A program made the position numbers and the translations under genes. From an uncultured Oxalobacteraceae bacterium (lineage in GTDB: Bacteria > Pseudomonadota > Gammaproteobacteria > Burkholderiales > Burkholderiaceae_D), in contig CAIOYD010000053.1 of the NCBI GenBank assembly GCA_903862415.1, forward strand, positions 1 to 53,663: a stretch of 53,663 nucleotides of DNA, written 5' to 3'. Each line of letters opens with the position of its first letter. Within the stretch, counting starts at the first letter, position 1. The notes under the pieces are model-generated. The model made no database searches. It had not been told where the DNA came from and saw only the letters and a program-made list of their open reading frames with translations. Below, one piece after another: positions 45,933-53,663 of the stretch.

Positions 45933-46388
45933 TTAAAAATCGACTGAAGCAAGAAAAACTTCCGGCGTCATGATCTGAAACAGCCCCATATTGGCCACCT
46001 TGCGGGCGCACTTTAACAAGGCTTTATCCTTGGTAATAAGGTGGCTGGCCTGTCCATCCCGTGCTAATTCAAGAAATTGTTGATCGTCCGGGTCCGAACA
46101 TAGCGGAAGTTTGATGCCCGAGGTGGATTCCGGCTGTTGCCATTGAATCAGACGGTCAAAGGCGGCGATCATGCCGGGACGGCTGTCATCATTGATGGGT
46201 AATTGTGGGTAATGTAATACTGCCAGCCATTCTTCCCGGCAACTGGTTTTGGTGATTGCGCTGCAGCGGCCGTCGGTGAGAGCGGCAAGCAATTTATCCC
46301 AGCGCCGGTCTTGAAAGACAAATAAATCCAGACAAACATTGGTATCCAACACTAAAACTAAGCGTTTTTCAGAGGGTTTAGGTATCAT
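45933..46388 (-). CDS. PIN-domain protein (putative toxin-type ribonuclease)
   Basis: This 151-residue PIN-domain protein has the expected acidic residues: Asp15 in VLDTNVCLD, the SDPDDQQFLELA segment near residue 92, and the LITKDKALL segment near 118. PIN domains are metal-dependent ribonucleases, and the COG1569-like group is often annotated as a toxin component. No antitoxin gene is adjacent: cheZ lies downstream on the same strand and yaaA is divergent 35 bases away. It may therefore be a solitary PIN nuclease with a housekeeping role. The Met at 46388 gives a normal N-terminus. Confidence 0.85.
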   Translation of the reverse strand: MIPKPSEKRLVLVLDTNVCLDLFVFQDRRWDKLLAALTDGRCSAITKTSCREEWLAVLHYPQLPINDDSRPGMIAAFDRLIQWQQPESTSGIKLPLCSDPDDQQFLELARDGQASHLITKDKALLKCARKVANMGLFQIMTPEVFLASVDF

Positions 46389-46423
46389 TCGGTACTTTCT
46401 TTACAAATTACAGATGGAAAACC

Positions 46424-47206
46424 ATGTTAATTGTGTTGTCGCCGGCAAAATCGCTCGATTACAGTAGCCCCATTCCTGATGTGGCTTCGATTCCGGTCGA
46501 TGTGCCTGCATTTATGCCCCAGGCGGCCAAGTTGATCGGGTTGCTGAAAAAAAAATCAGCGCCCGAGCTCATGGAAATGATGGCGATTTCGGAACCCCTG
46601 GCACAATTAAATAAACAGCGTTACCGCGACTGGCTCCGGCAACCGGATCCGGCTCAGGGCAGGGCGGCAATTTTTGCCTTTAACGGCGATGTCTACGAAG
46701 GCCTCGATGCTTGTACTCTCAAATCCGGGCAATTCGACTATCTGCAACAACACCTGCGTATTTTATCCGGCTTATACGGTGTTCTGCGTCCTTTTGATCT
46801 CTTGCAGGCTTACCGGCTGGAAATGGGCACCCGGCTGGCCAATCTGCAAGGATCCAATTTATATGCTTTCTGGGGCGACACCATCGCGGCGAGTCTGCGC
46901 ACTGAGCTGGAAGCGCATTCCTCCGGGGTGGTCGTTAATCTGGCTTCAGAAGAATATTTTAAAGCAGTGAAATCCGGTTTGCAGAGCGCGACGGTGATCA
47001 CGCCGGTGTTTGAAGACTGGAAAACCGACCGTTATAAAGTGATTTCCTTTTATGCCAAGCGCGCCCGTGGTTTAATGGCACGGTATTGTGCTCAACATAG
47101 CGTGACCAATCCGGAAAAGCTGAAAAAATTTACCGTTGATGGGTATCATTTTGTAGCGGATCAGTCCGATGCTGTGCACTGGGTGTTCCGGCGCCGAGTT
47201 GATTGA
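46424..47206 (+). CDS. yaaA: Peroxide stress protein YaaA
   Basis: This 260-residue protein of the YaaA/DUF328 family helps limit damage from hydrogen peroxide by keeping free iron low. The start LIVLSPAKSLDY is the family signature, followed by RYRDW, FNGDVYEGLDA, LRILSGLYGVLRPFDLLQAYRLEMG and VNLASEEYFKAV. FYAKRARGLMARY comes near the C-terminus. It is divergent from the PIN gene, and holB follows 16 bases after its stop. The iron or DNA-binding mechanism is not clear from sequence. Confidence 0.95.
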   Translation: MLIVLSPAKSLDYSSPIPDVASIPVDVPAFMPQAAKLIGLLKKKSAPELMEMMAISEPLAQLNKQRYRDWLRQPDPAQGRAAIFAFNGDVYEGLDACTLKSGQFDYLQQHLRILSGLYGVLRPFDLLQAYRLEMGTRLANLQGSNLYAFWGDTIAASLRTELEAHSSGVVVNLASEEYFKAVKSGLQSATVITPVFEDWKTDRYKVISFYAKRARGLMARYCAQHSVTNPEKLKKFTVDGYHFVADQSDAVHWVFRRRVD

Positions 47207-47222
47207 TGAAAAGGGTTTGTTG

Positions 47223-48251
47223 ATGTCATCCATTCTTTATCCCTGGCAGCAAACTGCCTGGACACAATTGCAGCAGTTACGCGGTCGTTGGCCGCATGCG
47301 ATTTTATTGCACGGTCCGCAGGGTATCGGTAAAACTGAATTTGCTACCAGTCTGGCACAGTCGCTGCTGTGTGAAAGCCCACAGGCGGACGGGCAGGCGT
47401 GTGGTGAGTGCATTTCCTGTGGCTGGTTTGTCCAATACAATCATCCGGATTATCGTCGACTGCGCCCGGAAATTCTGGAAACCGACTCCTCAGACAGCGA
47501 AGCCGAAGACGCGCCCGCCAAATCAGCGGCAAAAAAAGCGCCATCGAAAGAAATCGTCATTAATCAGGTGCGTGCACTGGCCGATTTCATGACCCTCTCG
47601 ACCCACCGTCAGGGATCGCGGGTGATTCTGATTTATCCGGCCGAAGCCATGAACATTGCTGCGGCCAATGCGCTGCTGAAATCACTCGAAGAACCGGGGC
47701 CGAATACGGTCTTTGTCGTGGTAACCAATTCTATCGATGCGCTGTTGCCAACCATGATTTCACGCTGCCATCAGTTTGCCCTGACCATGCCAACGCAAGA
47801 ACAGGCACTGGCATGGCTGGCGCAACAGCAGGTTGCTCAGGCCGAACAGTTGTTGGCCGAACAGGGTGGGGCACCCATGGCGGCATTAGCGGCATCGCTG
47901 TCCGAAGATCATGCTTTTTTGGCGGAATTTTTAGGCCACTTACAGCGCCCCGATGTGGCTGGTGCCCTGAAAATGGCCGACAAACTACAAAAAGTGGCCA
48001 TTCCTTTGTTAATTTCTTGGATGCAACGCTGGTTATATGATATTTTTTCTTATAAATTGGCAGGGCAGCTGAGGTATTATCCACGTTACACGAAAGAAAT
48101 AGGCATAATCGCCTCTGGCGTGGGCATTCCGCAGTTGTTAGCCCTGATGGACAGTAATACCAAACGGCGCATGGTGGCAGAGCATCCATTAGCGCCTAAG
48201 CTGGTGATTGAAGATATGCTGCTGGACTATGTTAAAAAAATAGGCAGTTAG
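47223..48251 (+). CDS. holB: DNA polymerase III delta prime subunit HolB
   Basis: HolB is part of the clamp loader of DNA polymerase III. The 342-residue protein has Walker-like GPQGIGKT at 31-38 and a four-cysteine zinc site at Cys50, Cys60, Cys63 and Cys66. LLKSLEEPGPNTVF and SRCHQF follow. Between the zinc site and the conserved INQVRAL segment is an acidic, Ala/Lys-rich insertion at about residues 90-115. The Met at 47223 follows an AAAAGGG site; earlier in-frame codons lie inside yaaA. pilZ follows after about 45 bases. Confidence 0.93.
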   Translation: MSSILYPWQQTAWTQLQQLRGRWPHAILLHGPQGIGKTEFATSLAQSLLCESPQADGQACGECISCGWFVQYNHPDYRRLRPEILETDSSDSEAEDAPAKSAAKKAPSKEIVINQVRALADFMTLSTHRQGSRVILIYPAEAMNIAAANALLKSLEEPGPNTVFVVVTNSIDALLPTMISRCHQFALTMPTQEQALAWLAQQQVAQAEQLLAEQGGAPMAALAASLSEDHAFLAEFLGHLQRPDVAGALKMADKLQKVAIPLLISWMQRWLYDIFSYKLAGQLRYYPRYTKEIGIIASGVGIPQLLALMDSNTKRRMVAEHPLAPKLVIEDMLLDYVKKIGS

Positions 48252-48296
48252 TTAATTAGAACAGTCGATTCAGATCGACGACCGAGAAAGAATTTC

Positions 48297-48677
48297 ATGG
48301 CAGATTTACCTGTTGATGCGCCTGCAATCCCTGCTGCTTCGCGACCGTCCGTCCTTTCGCTGGTGATCCGCGAAAAAGCGGCGCTGTATTCCGCCTATAT
48401 GCCGTTCCTGAAATTTGGCGGCATTTTTGTGCCGACCAATAAAAGCTATAACCTGGGCGATGAAATTTACCTGATTCTGACCCTGCTCGATGATCCGAAT
48501 AAATACCCGATAGCCGGCAAGGTTGCCTGGGTCACGCCCTCTACTGCGGGAAATAACAAGTCCCAGGGTATCGGGGTGCATTTTCCGGATGATGAAAGCG
48601 GTTTGCGCATCAAACAGCGGGTCGAAGAATTGCTCGGTGCTTCCTTGCGTTCTACCCGCATTACTCATACGCTGTAA
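48297..48677 (+). CDS. pilZ: Type IV pilus assembly protein PilZ
   Basis: This 126-residue PilZ-domain protein matches type IV pilus PilZ: KAALYSAYMPFLKFGGIFVPTNK, GDEIYLILTLLDDP, PIAGKVAWVTP, GIGVHF. The N-terminal RxxxR motif needed for c-di-GMP binding is not apparent, as usual for this PilZ subtype, which acts with FimX/PilB. It lies downstream of holB, a common arrangement in beta- and gammaproteobacteria. A GNAT gene starts two bases after its stop. Confidence 0.92.
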   Translation: MADLPVDAPAIPAASRPSVLSLVIREKAALYSAYMPFLKFGGIFVPTNKSYNLGDEIYLILTLLDDPNKYPIAGKVAWVTPSTAGNNKSQGIGVHFPDDESGLRIKQRVEELLGASLRSTRITHTL

Positions 48678-48679
48678 GC

Positions 48680-49186
48680 ATGTCGATACACCGTCTGGCA
48701 GAATTAAGCGACCTGGCAGAAATTGTCGCTATTTATAACTCCACCGTCGCTTCACGCGAAGTTACCGCCGACACGGTCGAAGTCAGTGTTGCTTCCCGGT
48801 TAGACTGGTTTCATGCCCATACCGCAGAAAAGCGACCGCTGTGGGTGTTGGAAATCGATCAGGGCAGCGGTAAGCAAATCGTCGGCTGGCTGTCCTTATC
48901 CAGTTTTTATGGCCGTCCTGCCTATGACGGCACCGCCGAAGTGTCGATTTATCTGCATCAACAGGCGCGCGGCAAAGGACTGGGCACCTATTGCCTGAAG
49001 CTGGCTGAAGCCCATGCGCCGCAAGTTGGCGTGCATACCCTGCTGGGCTTTATTTTCGGCCACAACCTGCCCAGCCTGCATTTATTCAACAAAATGGCCT
49101 ACCAGAAATGGGCCGAATTACCCCGGGTAGCCACTCTGGATGGGGTTGAGCGGGATTTGATTATTCTGGGGAAAAGAGTCGCCTGA
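48680..49186 (+). CDS. GNAT N-acetyltransferase, phosphinothricin acetyltransferase-like
   Basis: This 168-residue acetyltransferase has the family order: N-terminal IYNSTVASREVTAD, WFHAH, VGWLSLSSFYGRPAYDGTAEVSIYLH, the acetyl-CoA loop ARGKGLG, and FIFGHNLPSLHLFNKM. These match the phosphinothricin/methionine-sulfoximine acetyltransferase group, whose natural substrates are amino acid analogues or are unknown. Two bases separate it from pilZ, so it is probably cotranscribed by chance of position. Substrate assignment is not possible here. Confidence 0.9.
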   Translation: MSIHRLAELSDLAEIVAIYNSTVASREVTADTVEVSVASRLDWFHAHTAEKRPLWVLEIDQGSGKQIVGWLSLSSFYGRPAYDGTAEVSIYLHQQARGKGLGTYCLKLAEAHAPQVGVHTLLGFIFGHNLPSLHLFNKMAYQKWAELPRVATLDGVERDLIILGKRVA

Positions 49187-49242
49187 ACAGCAAATTTGAC
49201 CTCGGTGACACGATTGGACTCTGATCAACTGCCCCGATCCGC

Positions 49243-49248
49243 TATAAT
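49243..49248 (+). promoter_or_regulatory. -10 box upstream of rlmJ
   Basis: TATAAT lies 26 bases before the rlmJ ATG, with a weak CTGATC 16 bases upstream. It is a plausible promoter for rlmJ and the small gene after it. Confidence 0.4.
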
Positions 49249-49274
49249 GCGTGATATTTACTGAAAAGACCCCT

Positions 49275-50195
49275 ATGTTAAGTTACCGCCATGCTTTTCA
49301 CGCCGGCAATCATGCTGATGTCTTAAAACATTTCATCACCATCCAGCTGCTCAATTACATGGGGCAAAAAGAAGCGCCGTTCATGTATATCGATACCCAT
49401 GCCGGTGCCGGTCTGTATTCGCTCGATACCGGCTACGCGGCCAAAAATGCCGAGTATGAAAACGGCATCGCCAAGTTATGGGAAAAAAAGGATTTGCCGC
49501 CCGCGCTGAACGATTATGTGAAACTGATCAAAGCCTTAAATCCGAGTGGTAAATTACGTTACTACCCTGGGTCACCGTATTGCGCCGAACAGGTCATGCG
49601 GCTTGAAGACCGTTTACGGCTGTTTGAAATTCATCCCAGCGATGTCAAAATTTTGCAGGAAAATATCCGCAAGCGCGAACAGCATCAGGCCGAGCAGGGC
49701 GTCAAAGCACGCGGCAAGCGCGTTATGGTGATGGCCGGTGACGGCTTTGAAGGCCTGAAAGCGCAATTGCCACCGCAACAGCGGCGCGCACTGGTACTCA
49801 TTGATCCACCTTACGAAGATAAACGCGATTATAAAAAAGTGCGCGATATGCTCACCGATGCGCTGCAACGTTTTCCTGGCGGTACTTATGCGGTCTGGTA
49901 TCCGGTACTGCAACGGCAAGAGTCGCGTGAATTTGCCCGCAAACTTTCGCAGTTGCCGGTAGAGAGCTGGCTGCACGTCACTCTTTGCATCAGCGAGCCC
50001 ATGCCTGACGGCTTTGGTCTGCACAGCAGCGGTATGTTCATCATCAATCCACCGTGGACGCTGGAAGCACTGCTCAAAGACGTCATGCCCTATCTGGTGA
50101 AAACCCTGGGTAATGACAGTGCGGCCAAATTCACCCTCGAAAGCGGTCAGGGCGCAGCCCCTGTGGGACGCAAACCAACACGTGCAGCAAACTAA
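49275..50195 (+). CDS. rlmJ: 23S rRNA (adenine(2030)-N6)-methyltransferase RlmJ
   Basis: RlmJ methylates A2030 of 23S rRNA. The 306-residue product starts MLSYRHAFHAGNHADVLKH, the RlmJ signature. IDTHAGAGLYSL is the SAM motif and LIDPPYEDK, near residue 175, is the catalytic DPPY-type motif. YPGSPYCA, FEIHPSD and MVMAGDGFEGLKA also match. The last 25 or so residues extend past the usual end. A GTG at 49251 is in frame but overlaps the -10 box, so the ATG at 49275 is preferred. The small ferritin-like gene begins 13 bases after its stop. Confidence 0.95.
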   Translation: MLSYRHAFHAGNHADVLKHFITIQLLNYMGQKEAPFMYIDTHAGAGLYSLDTGYAAKNAEYENGIAKLWEKKDLPPALNDYVKLIKALNPSGKLRYYPGSPYCAEQVMRLEDRLRLFEIHPSDVKILQENIRKREQHQAEQGVKARGKRVMVMAGDGFEGLKAQLPPQQRRALVLIDPPYEDKRDYKKVRDMLTDALQRFPGGTYAVWYPVLQRQESREFARKLSQLPVESWLHVTLCISEPMPDGFGLHSSGMFIINPPWTLEALLKDVMPYLVKTLGNDSAAKFTLESGQGAAPVGRKPTRAAN

Positions 50196-50208
50196 GCTCG
50201 GAGAAAAA

Positions 50209-50499
50209 ATGAATTCGGATGATTATGTAGAAGCAAGTCAAAAACTCACTGCCCCTACCATGGATATGCACCGTGCCATTGTGTCGCTGTCAGAAAAACT
50301 GGCCGAACTTGATCGCATCAACCAGCGCGCCGATGCCTGTACCGATTCATCGCTGCTATCGATTCTGCACGCGGCGCGGGACACTGAAAAAACCGCGGTT
50401 GCCATGCTGCTGGAGTGGATGCGTCGGCATGATCCGCGCTTCGACCATGCACTGCGCTCAGCCCTGTTCAAAGCCGGTCCTATCGTCGAAGAAGATTAA
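50209..50499 (+). CDS. Small EncFtn-like (encapsulated ferritin-like) protein, degenerate metal site
   Basis: This 96-residue all-helical protein resembles the encapsulated ferritin family as I remember it: MHRAIVSLSEKLAELDRI and ILHAARDTEKTAVAMLLEWM line up with the two-helix core, then RRHDP and a LF-GPI end. In Rhodospirillum rubrum EncFtn the ferroxidase ligands are Glu32, Glu62 and His65. By my alignment these correspond to Lys30, Glu60 and Ala63, so two of three are lost. It should still form the helical pair that dimerises, but probably cannot oxidise iron in the known way. A GGAG site precedes the ATG. No encapsulin gene is nearby. Its stop overlaps the convergent EnvZ-like gene by four bases. 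The alignment was done from memory. Confidence 0.72.
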   Translation: MNSDDYVEASQKLTAPTMDMHRAIVSLSEKLAELDRINQRADACTDSSLLSILHAARDTEKTAVAMLLEWMRRHDPRFDHALRSALFKAGPIVEED

Positions 50500-51833
50500 A
50501 ACACGATTTCAATCACCAGACCCTTGCGGTTCATCAACCGCATGGTCGCTCGGTGCTGTTGGACGATGCGCTGTACGATCGCCAGCCCCAGTCCGGCACC
50601 GTTGGCCTGACCCCGGGCGCTGTCCACCCGGGTAAATGGGCGCAACAGCCGCTCGGTATCTTCTTCCGGAACCCCGCAGCCACTATCCGAAAATTGCAGC
50701 ACGATTTTGGCAACCTTGTTGCGCTCCTGATGTTTGCATACCAGCATAACGTCGGCATAACTTTTGCCAGGAGTTTTGCCGTAACGGCGGGCATTTTCAA
50801 TCAAATTATTGATCAGACGGGAAATTTCAATCGCGTTGCCACCGATGACCATATTTGAATCAATGTGGTAGCGGATTTTTATGTCCGGCAGGCGCTGCAC
50901 TGACTGCACACTTTCCAGCAATAAGGCAGAGAGATCGATGGAAGAAAAACGCGTGGCATCGAGTGGTTTGGCAAAATCCAGAAATTGGCCAATGATGGCA
51001 TCCATCTGGTTGATATCTGCCTGCATGCCGTTGCGCGCTTCTTCGGGCAGGTGAGCCAGTTCCATTTCCAGTTGCAGACGTGCCAGCGGCGTGCGCAGAT
51101 CGTGTGAAATCCCGGCCAGAATCAGAGTCCGGTCAGAATCGATACGTTCGAGTTCCTGTGCCATTTGATTAAAACTTTTATTGGTATTGCGAATTTCGGC
51201 AATCCCGGTTTCAGGCAGCGGTTTTAAAAACTGTCCTTCGGTAATCGCATGCGCGGCTTCACTCAGACGCGATAACGGTTGATTGATTAAGCGGGTAATA
51301 ATCATCGCAGCTAAAATCGACATCAATAAAATCAGCGCTGACCAGCTGATCCAGCGGGCGCTGGAGGGTTCATTGAAACGTTCGCTGTCGAGCACCAGCC
51401 AATAATCATCGTCGTCAATTTGAAAGCTGACCCAGAACCCGTCTATACCGTTTACCCGACTGGAAAAAACCGTGCCGGCACCCAGTTTGGCACGTACCTG
51501 CTGCTGCAGTTGTTCCATGAAATCGGCCTCTGGAGCAGGCTCGATGGTGTCAGAACTTTCCATCGAATAAATACGTATGCCGTCATCGCTGGCCAGTTCA
51601 AATAATAACTCCTGGCGGCTTTCCGGAGCCGAATGGATTAAGGCGGCACGGGTAATGGCAATGACGGAGAGTAACTGGGAGGAAATTTGCTGGGCCCGTG
51701 GTTTTTCTTCGCTTAAACGAAACGAAGAAAACCAGGTGACCAGAGAGATAAAAATAGCAAACGTGAGAAAGAAAAAAGTCCGCCAGAACAGGCCACTTTT
51801 GAGCCAGTTGAACTGATCTTTGAAAAACAGCAT
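50496..51833 (-). CDS. envZ: EnvZ-like sensor histidine kinase
   Basis: This 445-residue membrane kinase has helices at about 16-36 and 161-181 flanking a periplasmic domain of about 125 residues. A HAMP linker (about 182-235) follows, then a HisKA domain with His244 in AGISHDLRTPLARL. The HATPase motifs are NLIENARRYG, DSGCGVP, TRVDSARGQANGAGLGLAI. Organisation and the ISHDLRTPLAR motif match EnvZ, which phosphorylates OmpR and responds to osmolarity or envelope signals. It starts one base overlapping the ompR stop, so the pair is coupled. The periplasmic domain is not one I can match, so the signal is unknown. Confidence 0.92.
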   Translation of the reverse strand: MLFFKDQFNWLKSGLFWRTFFFLTFAIFISLVTWFSSFRLSEEKPRAQQISSQLLSVIAITRAALIHSAPESRQELLFELASDDGIRIYSMESSDTIEPAPEADFMEQLQQQVRAKLGAGTVFSSRVNGIDGFWVSFQIDDDDYWLVLDSERFNEPSSARWISWSALILLMSILAAMIITRLINQPLSRLSEAAHAITEGQFLKPLPETGIAEIRNTNKSFNQMAQELERIDSDRTLILAGISHDLRTPLARLQLEMELAHLPEEARNGMQADINQMDAIIGQFLDFAKPLDATRFSSIDLSALLLESVQSVQRLPDIKIRYHIDSNMVIGGNAIEISRLINNLIENARRYGKTPGKSYADVMLVCKHQERNKVAKIVLQFSDSGCGVPEEDTERLLRPFTRVDSARGQANGAGLGLAIVQRIVQQHRATMRLMNRKGLVIEIVF

Positions 51834-52594
51834 TAACGCGGCTGTCCTTCAGGAATGAACACGTAACCCAATCCCCAGACCGTCTGGATATATAGCGGGT
51901 TGGACGGATCGGGCTCGATCAGTTTGCGCAGCCGGGAAATCTGTACGTCCAGACTGCGGTCATAGACTTCATATTCTCGTCCACGTGCGAGTTCCATTAA
52001 TTTTTCGCGCGACAGCGGTTGGCGCGCGTGACGGGCAAACACTTTCAGGACCGAGAATTCACCGGTGGTGATAGGAATATTTTCTTCGCCTTTTTTCAGC
52101 GTGCGGGTACCCAGATCGAGGGTGAAACCGCCAAAATCAAACGACTGTGGTGTTTCTGACGGGCCACCAGGCGCTTCATCGTTACCTTTGCGACGCAGTA
52201 CCGCATTGATGCGGGCAACCAACTCACGTGGATTAAACGGTTTAGGCATGTAATCATCGGCACCCATTTCCAGACCGATGATGCGGTCGATATCTTCGCC
52301 CTTGGCTGTGAGCATGATAATTGGTGTGGTATCACCAATGCCGCGCAAACGGCGGCAAATCGACAGACCATCTTCACCTGGCAACATCAAATCGAGCACC
52401 AGCAAATCATAGCGTTCACGCTGCCATAATTTATTCATGCTGGTGGCATTTTCAGCCGTGACCACATTAAAATTCTGTTCGCTGAGGTAACGGCGCAACA
52501 GTTCGCGCAGGCGAATATCATCATCAACCACCAAAATTTTAGCTTGATGCCCGGTATGGCCTGTCGTGGGAGTGATATTATTTTCTGTATTCAT
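51833..52594 (-). CDS. ompR: OmpR-family response regulator
   Basis: This 253-residue regulator has a receiver domain with phospho-acceptor Asp68 in VLDLMLPGEDG and the KPFNPRELVARI segment. It ends in a winged-helix output domain with DRSLDVQISRLRKLIEPD and VWGLGYVF. It pairs with the EnvZ-like kinase downstream (one-base overlap) and should control porin and envelope genes. A 15-residue Thr/Asn-rich N-terminal tail precedes the receiver. A divergent gene for a small secreted protein lies about 140 bases upstream. Confidence 0.94.
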   Translation of the reverse strand: MNTENNITPTTGHTGHQAKILVVDDDIRLRELLRRYLSEQNFNVVTAENATSMNKLWQRERYDLLVLDLMLPGEDGLSICRRLRGIGDTTPIIMLTAKGEDIDRIIGLEMGADDYMPKPFNPRELVARINAVLRRKGNDEAPGGPSETPQSFDFGGFTLDLGTRTLKKGEENIPITTGEFSVLKVFARHARQPLSREKLMELARGREYEVYDRSLDVQISRLRKLIEPDPSNPLYIQTVWGLGYVFIPEGQPR

Positions 52595-52736
52595 AGCAAC
52601 ATGGTAGTGGATTTTGAGTAACTTGGTTTAATTCAACATGTCTGAATCACAAATTGTTACATACTTTACGGCAAAATTCATCACCATGCAGGTACATCGA
52701 CATACAATCAGCCATTAACTTGCTACTATATATGCG

Positions 52737-53039
52737 ATGAAAAGTTTCCATTCAGCATTACTCTGTTGTTTAACGATGTTGGCCTGTGCTGCACAGGCTG
52801 AAGGTGGACGTCGTAGTCAACGCCAAATGGAACAGCCGGCATCCCATCCGCAACACAAATTTCCTCGTATGGCGGCCCGCGCTGAGAATGTCCAGACTGG
52901 CGGCAGCGGAAGTGCTGAAGAGCAAGCTGTTTCCCAAGCTGGTCAGCGCCAGAAAAAGCCCTTAAGCCGGGAAGAAAAACAGGCTTTGCGCAAGCAAATC
53001 AACGAAGCCGGTAACCACTACAGCCCCAAAGTTAATTGA
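52737..53039 (+). CDS. Small secreted or periplasmic protein
   Basis: This 100-residue protein has a signal peptide (about residues 1-21, AAQA-E). A disordered Gln/Ser/Gly/Arg-rich middle follows, then a short charged helix LSREEKQALRKQINEAG near the C-terminus. That helix resembles a tail I recall from other small Burkholderiales proteins, whose function is unknown. It is divergent from ompR-envZ across about 140 bases, so it could be an OmpR target, but that is only position. Confidence 0.7.
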   Translation: MKSFHSALLCCLTMLACAAQAEGGRRSQRQMEQPASHPQHKFPRMAARAENVQTGGSGSAEEQAVSQAGQRQKKPLSREEKQALRKQINEAGNHYSPKVN

Positions 53040-53054
53040 ACTGATTTTTCTGCT

Positions 53055-53663
53055 TCACCTTTCCGCATTCCCACTGTCTGAACTGCCAGCGTAATTACCC
53101 AAACTGTTATTTTCATGGGACGGCTGAGTATCTTCAAATAAGCGTAAGTATCCCGAAAATTTGTAAAGTTTATTTCTTTTTTGTCCGGTTACTTCAGTAA
53201 CGTAACCGCTTTTTACAAAAGTTTGAAGAGCATTCGAGGCCGTTACATAGGAACAACCTACAAGCCTTTCTGCAGTACGAATATCCATTATTGGTTGCGA
53301 AAATAGGTGGTCAACAAGGGCTAACTCGTTTTTCCCCATAGATCTGGCGTTAAAAAGAACTTTCTCACGAAATTCAACAATACGTTGCGCAGTTAAAGAG
53401 GCCTCGTTACTCACTTGGACAACGCCACGAAGGAAAAACTTTACCCAACCCTCCCAGTCACCATTTTGTCGTACGGCGGTTAGACGATCATAGTAATCCA
53501 AGCGGTTTTGCTTTAAATAGAGGCTGATATAGAGTAGAGGCTGCTTCAAAACGTTTCGTTCGTGCAGTAAAAGGGAAACAAGCAAACGACCAACCCGGCC
53601 CTTACCATCTAAGAACGGATGAATTGTTTCAAATTGAGCGTGCAATATCGCGCACTGAATAGC
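53055..53663 (-). CDS. Fic-family protein, 5' end cut by window edge
   Basis: The visible 202 codons hold the Fic motif HPFLDGKGRVGR, with catalytic His, a metal-binding Asp and the anion-hole glycines, so AMP transfer from ATP to a target protein is expected. After it come a helical region and a C-terminal winged helix-turn-helix (about 60 residues; ERLVGCSYVTASNALQTFVKSGYV), typical of Fic-DUF4172/HTH proteins. The frame stays open to the edge of the window at 53663, so the N-terminus, including any inhibitory helix, lies outside. The GK in place of GN in the motif is a common variant. No antitoxin is seen. Confidence 0.88.
   Translation of the reverse strand, partial: AIQCAILHAQFETIHPFLDGKGRVGRLLVSLLLHERNVLKQPLLYISLYLKQNRLDYYDRLTAVRQNGDWEGWVKFFLRGVVQVSNEASLTAQRIVEFREKVLFNARSMGKNELALVDHLFSQPIMDIRTAERLVGCSYVTASNALQTFVKSGYVTEVTGQKRNKLYKFSGYLRLFEDTQPSHENNSLGNYAGSSDSGNAER

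Overview
The window looks like a chromosomal stretch of a betaproteobacterium, most likely order Burkholderiales and plausibly an Oxalobacteraceae member of moderate GC such as Undibacterium. This is inferred from gene content: QueE with the CX14CX2C cluster motif known from Burkholderia, the ppiC-bolA-yciB-msrB-selO block beside a large single-chain PurL, a ybiT-type ABC-F gene, and an OmpR/EnvZ pair. I could not run database searches, so the genus is a guess. I see no rRNA, tRNA or CRISPR array.

Layout. (1) 1-5.5 kb is visibly AT-richer than the rest and looks accessory: a small unknown ORF, a cytosine-5 DNA methyltransferase with a tail-to-tail HNH nuclease (probable type II restriction-modification), a gene-free stretch with nested inverted repeats, and two unknown proteins. 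One of these has a transmembrane segment near its N-terminus. The other is a pentapeptide-repeat protein ending in a eukaryotic-style CaaX box (CIIS). (2) 5.7-10 kb is housekeeping: a queE-queD-tadA-ldcA cluster centred on tRNA wobble modification, then a ybiT-like ABC-F factor with its own terminator. (3) 10-18.9 kb has a tetrapyrrole-methylase-family methyltransferase, an aldehyde dehydrogenase, and a minus-strand signalling operon: a 1368-residue hybrid kinase with tandem PAS domains, two receivers and HPt, then a receiver-PAS kinase, then a receiver-GGDEF cyclase. (4) 19.2-27.3 kb has a fused-permease NitT/TauT-type ABC transporter without a binding protein, a secreted GH18 chitinase, and a LysR regulator divergent from hmgA-fahA (tyrosine/homogentisate degradation). 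(5) 27.3-33.7 kb, minus strand, has a DUF3667-like membrane protein, a porin with a small PBP-like periplasmic protein, and a PAS-GGDEF-EAL protein. (6) 34-43 kb has purL, a Ser/Gly-rich protein with a natural His run, and the ppiC/bolA/yciB/msrB/selO cluster. (7) 43-53.7 kb has a palindromic repeat, cheZ-cheA, a lone PIN protein, yaaA, holB-pilZ-GNAT, rlmJ, a small encapsulated-ferritin-like protein that seems to lack metal ligands, ompR-envZ, a small secreted protein, and a Fic protein cut by the window edge.

The most unusual items are the CaaX-terminated pentapeptide protein with its unknown neighbour, the degenerate EncFtn-like protein beside rlmJ, the two inverted-repeat elements (about 2220-2314 and 43024-43140), and the His-run low-complexity protein. 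Most other genes are ordinary and were called from clear family motifs. Start codons were adjusted where an upstream extension overlapped a neighbour or lacked a ribosome binding site.
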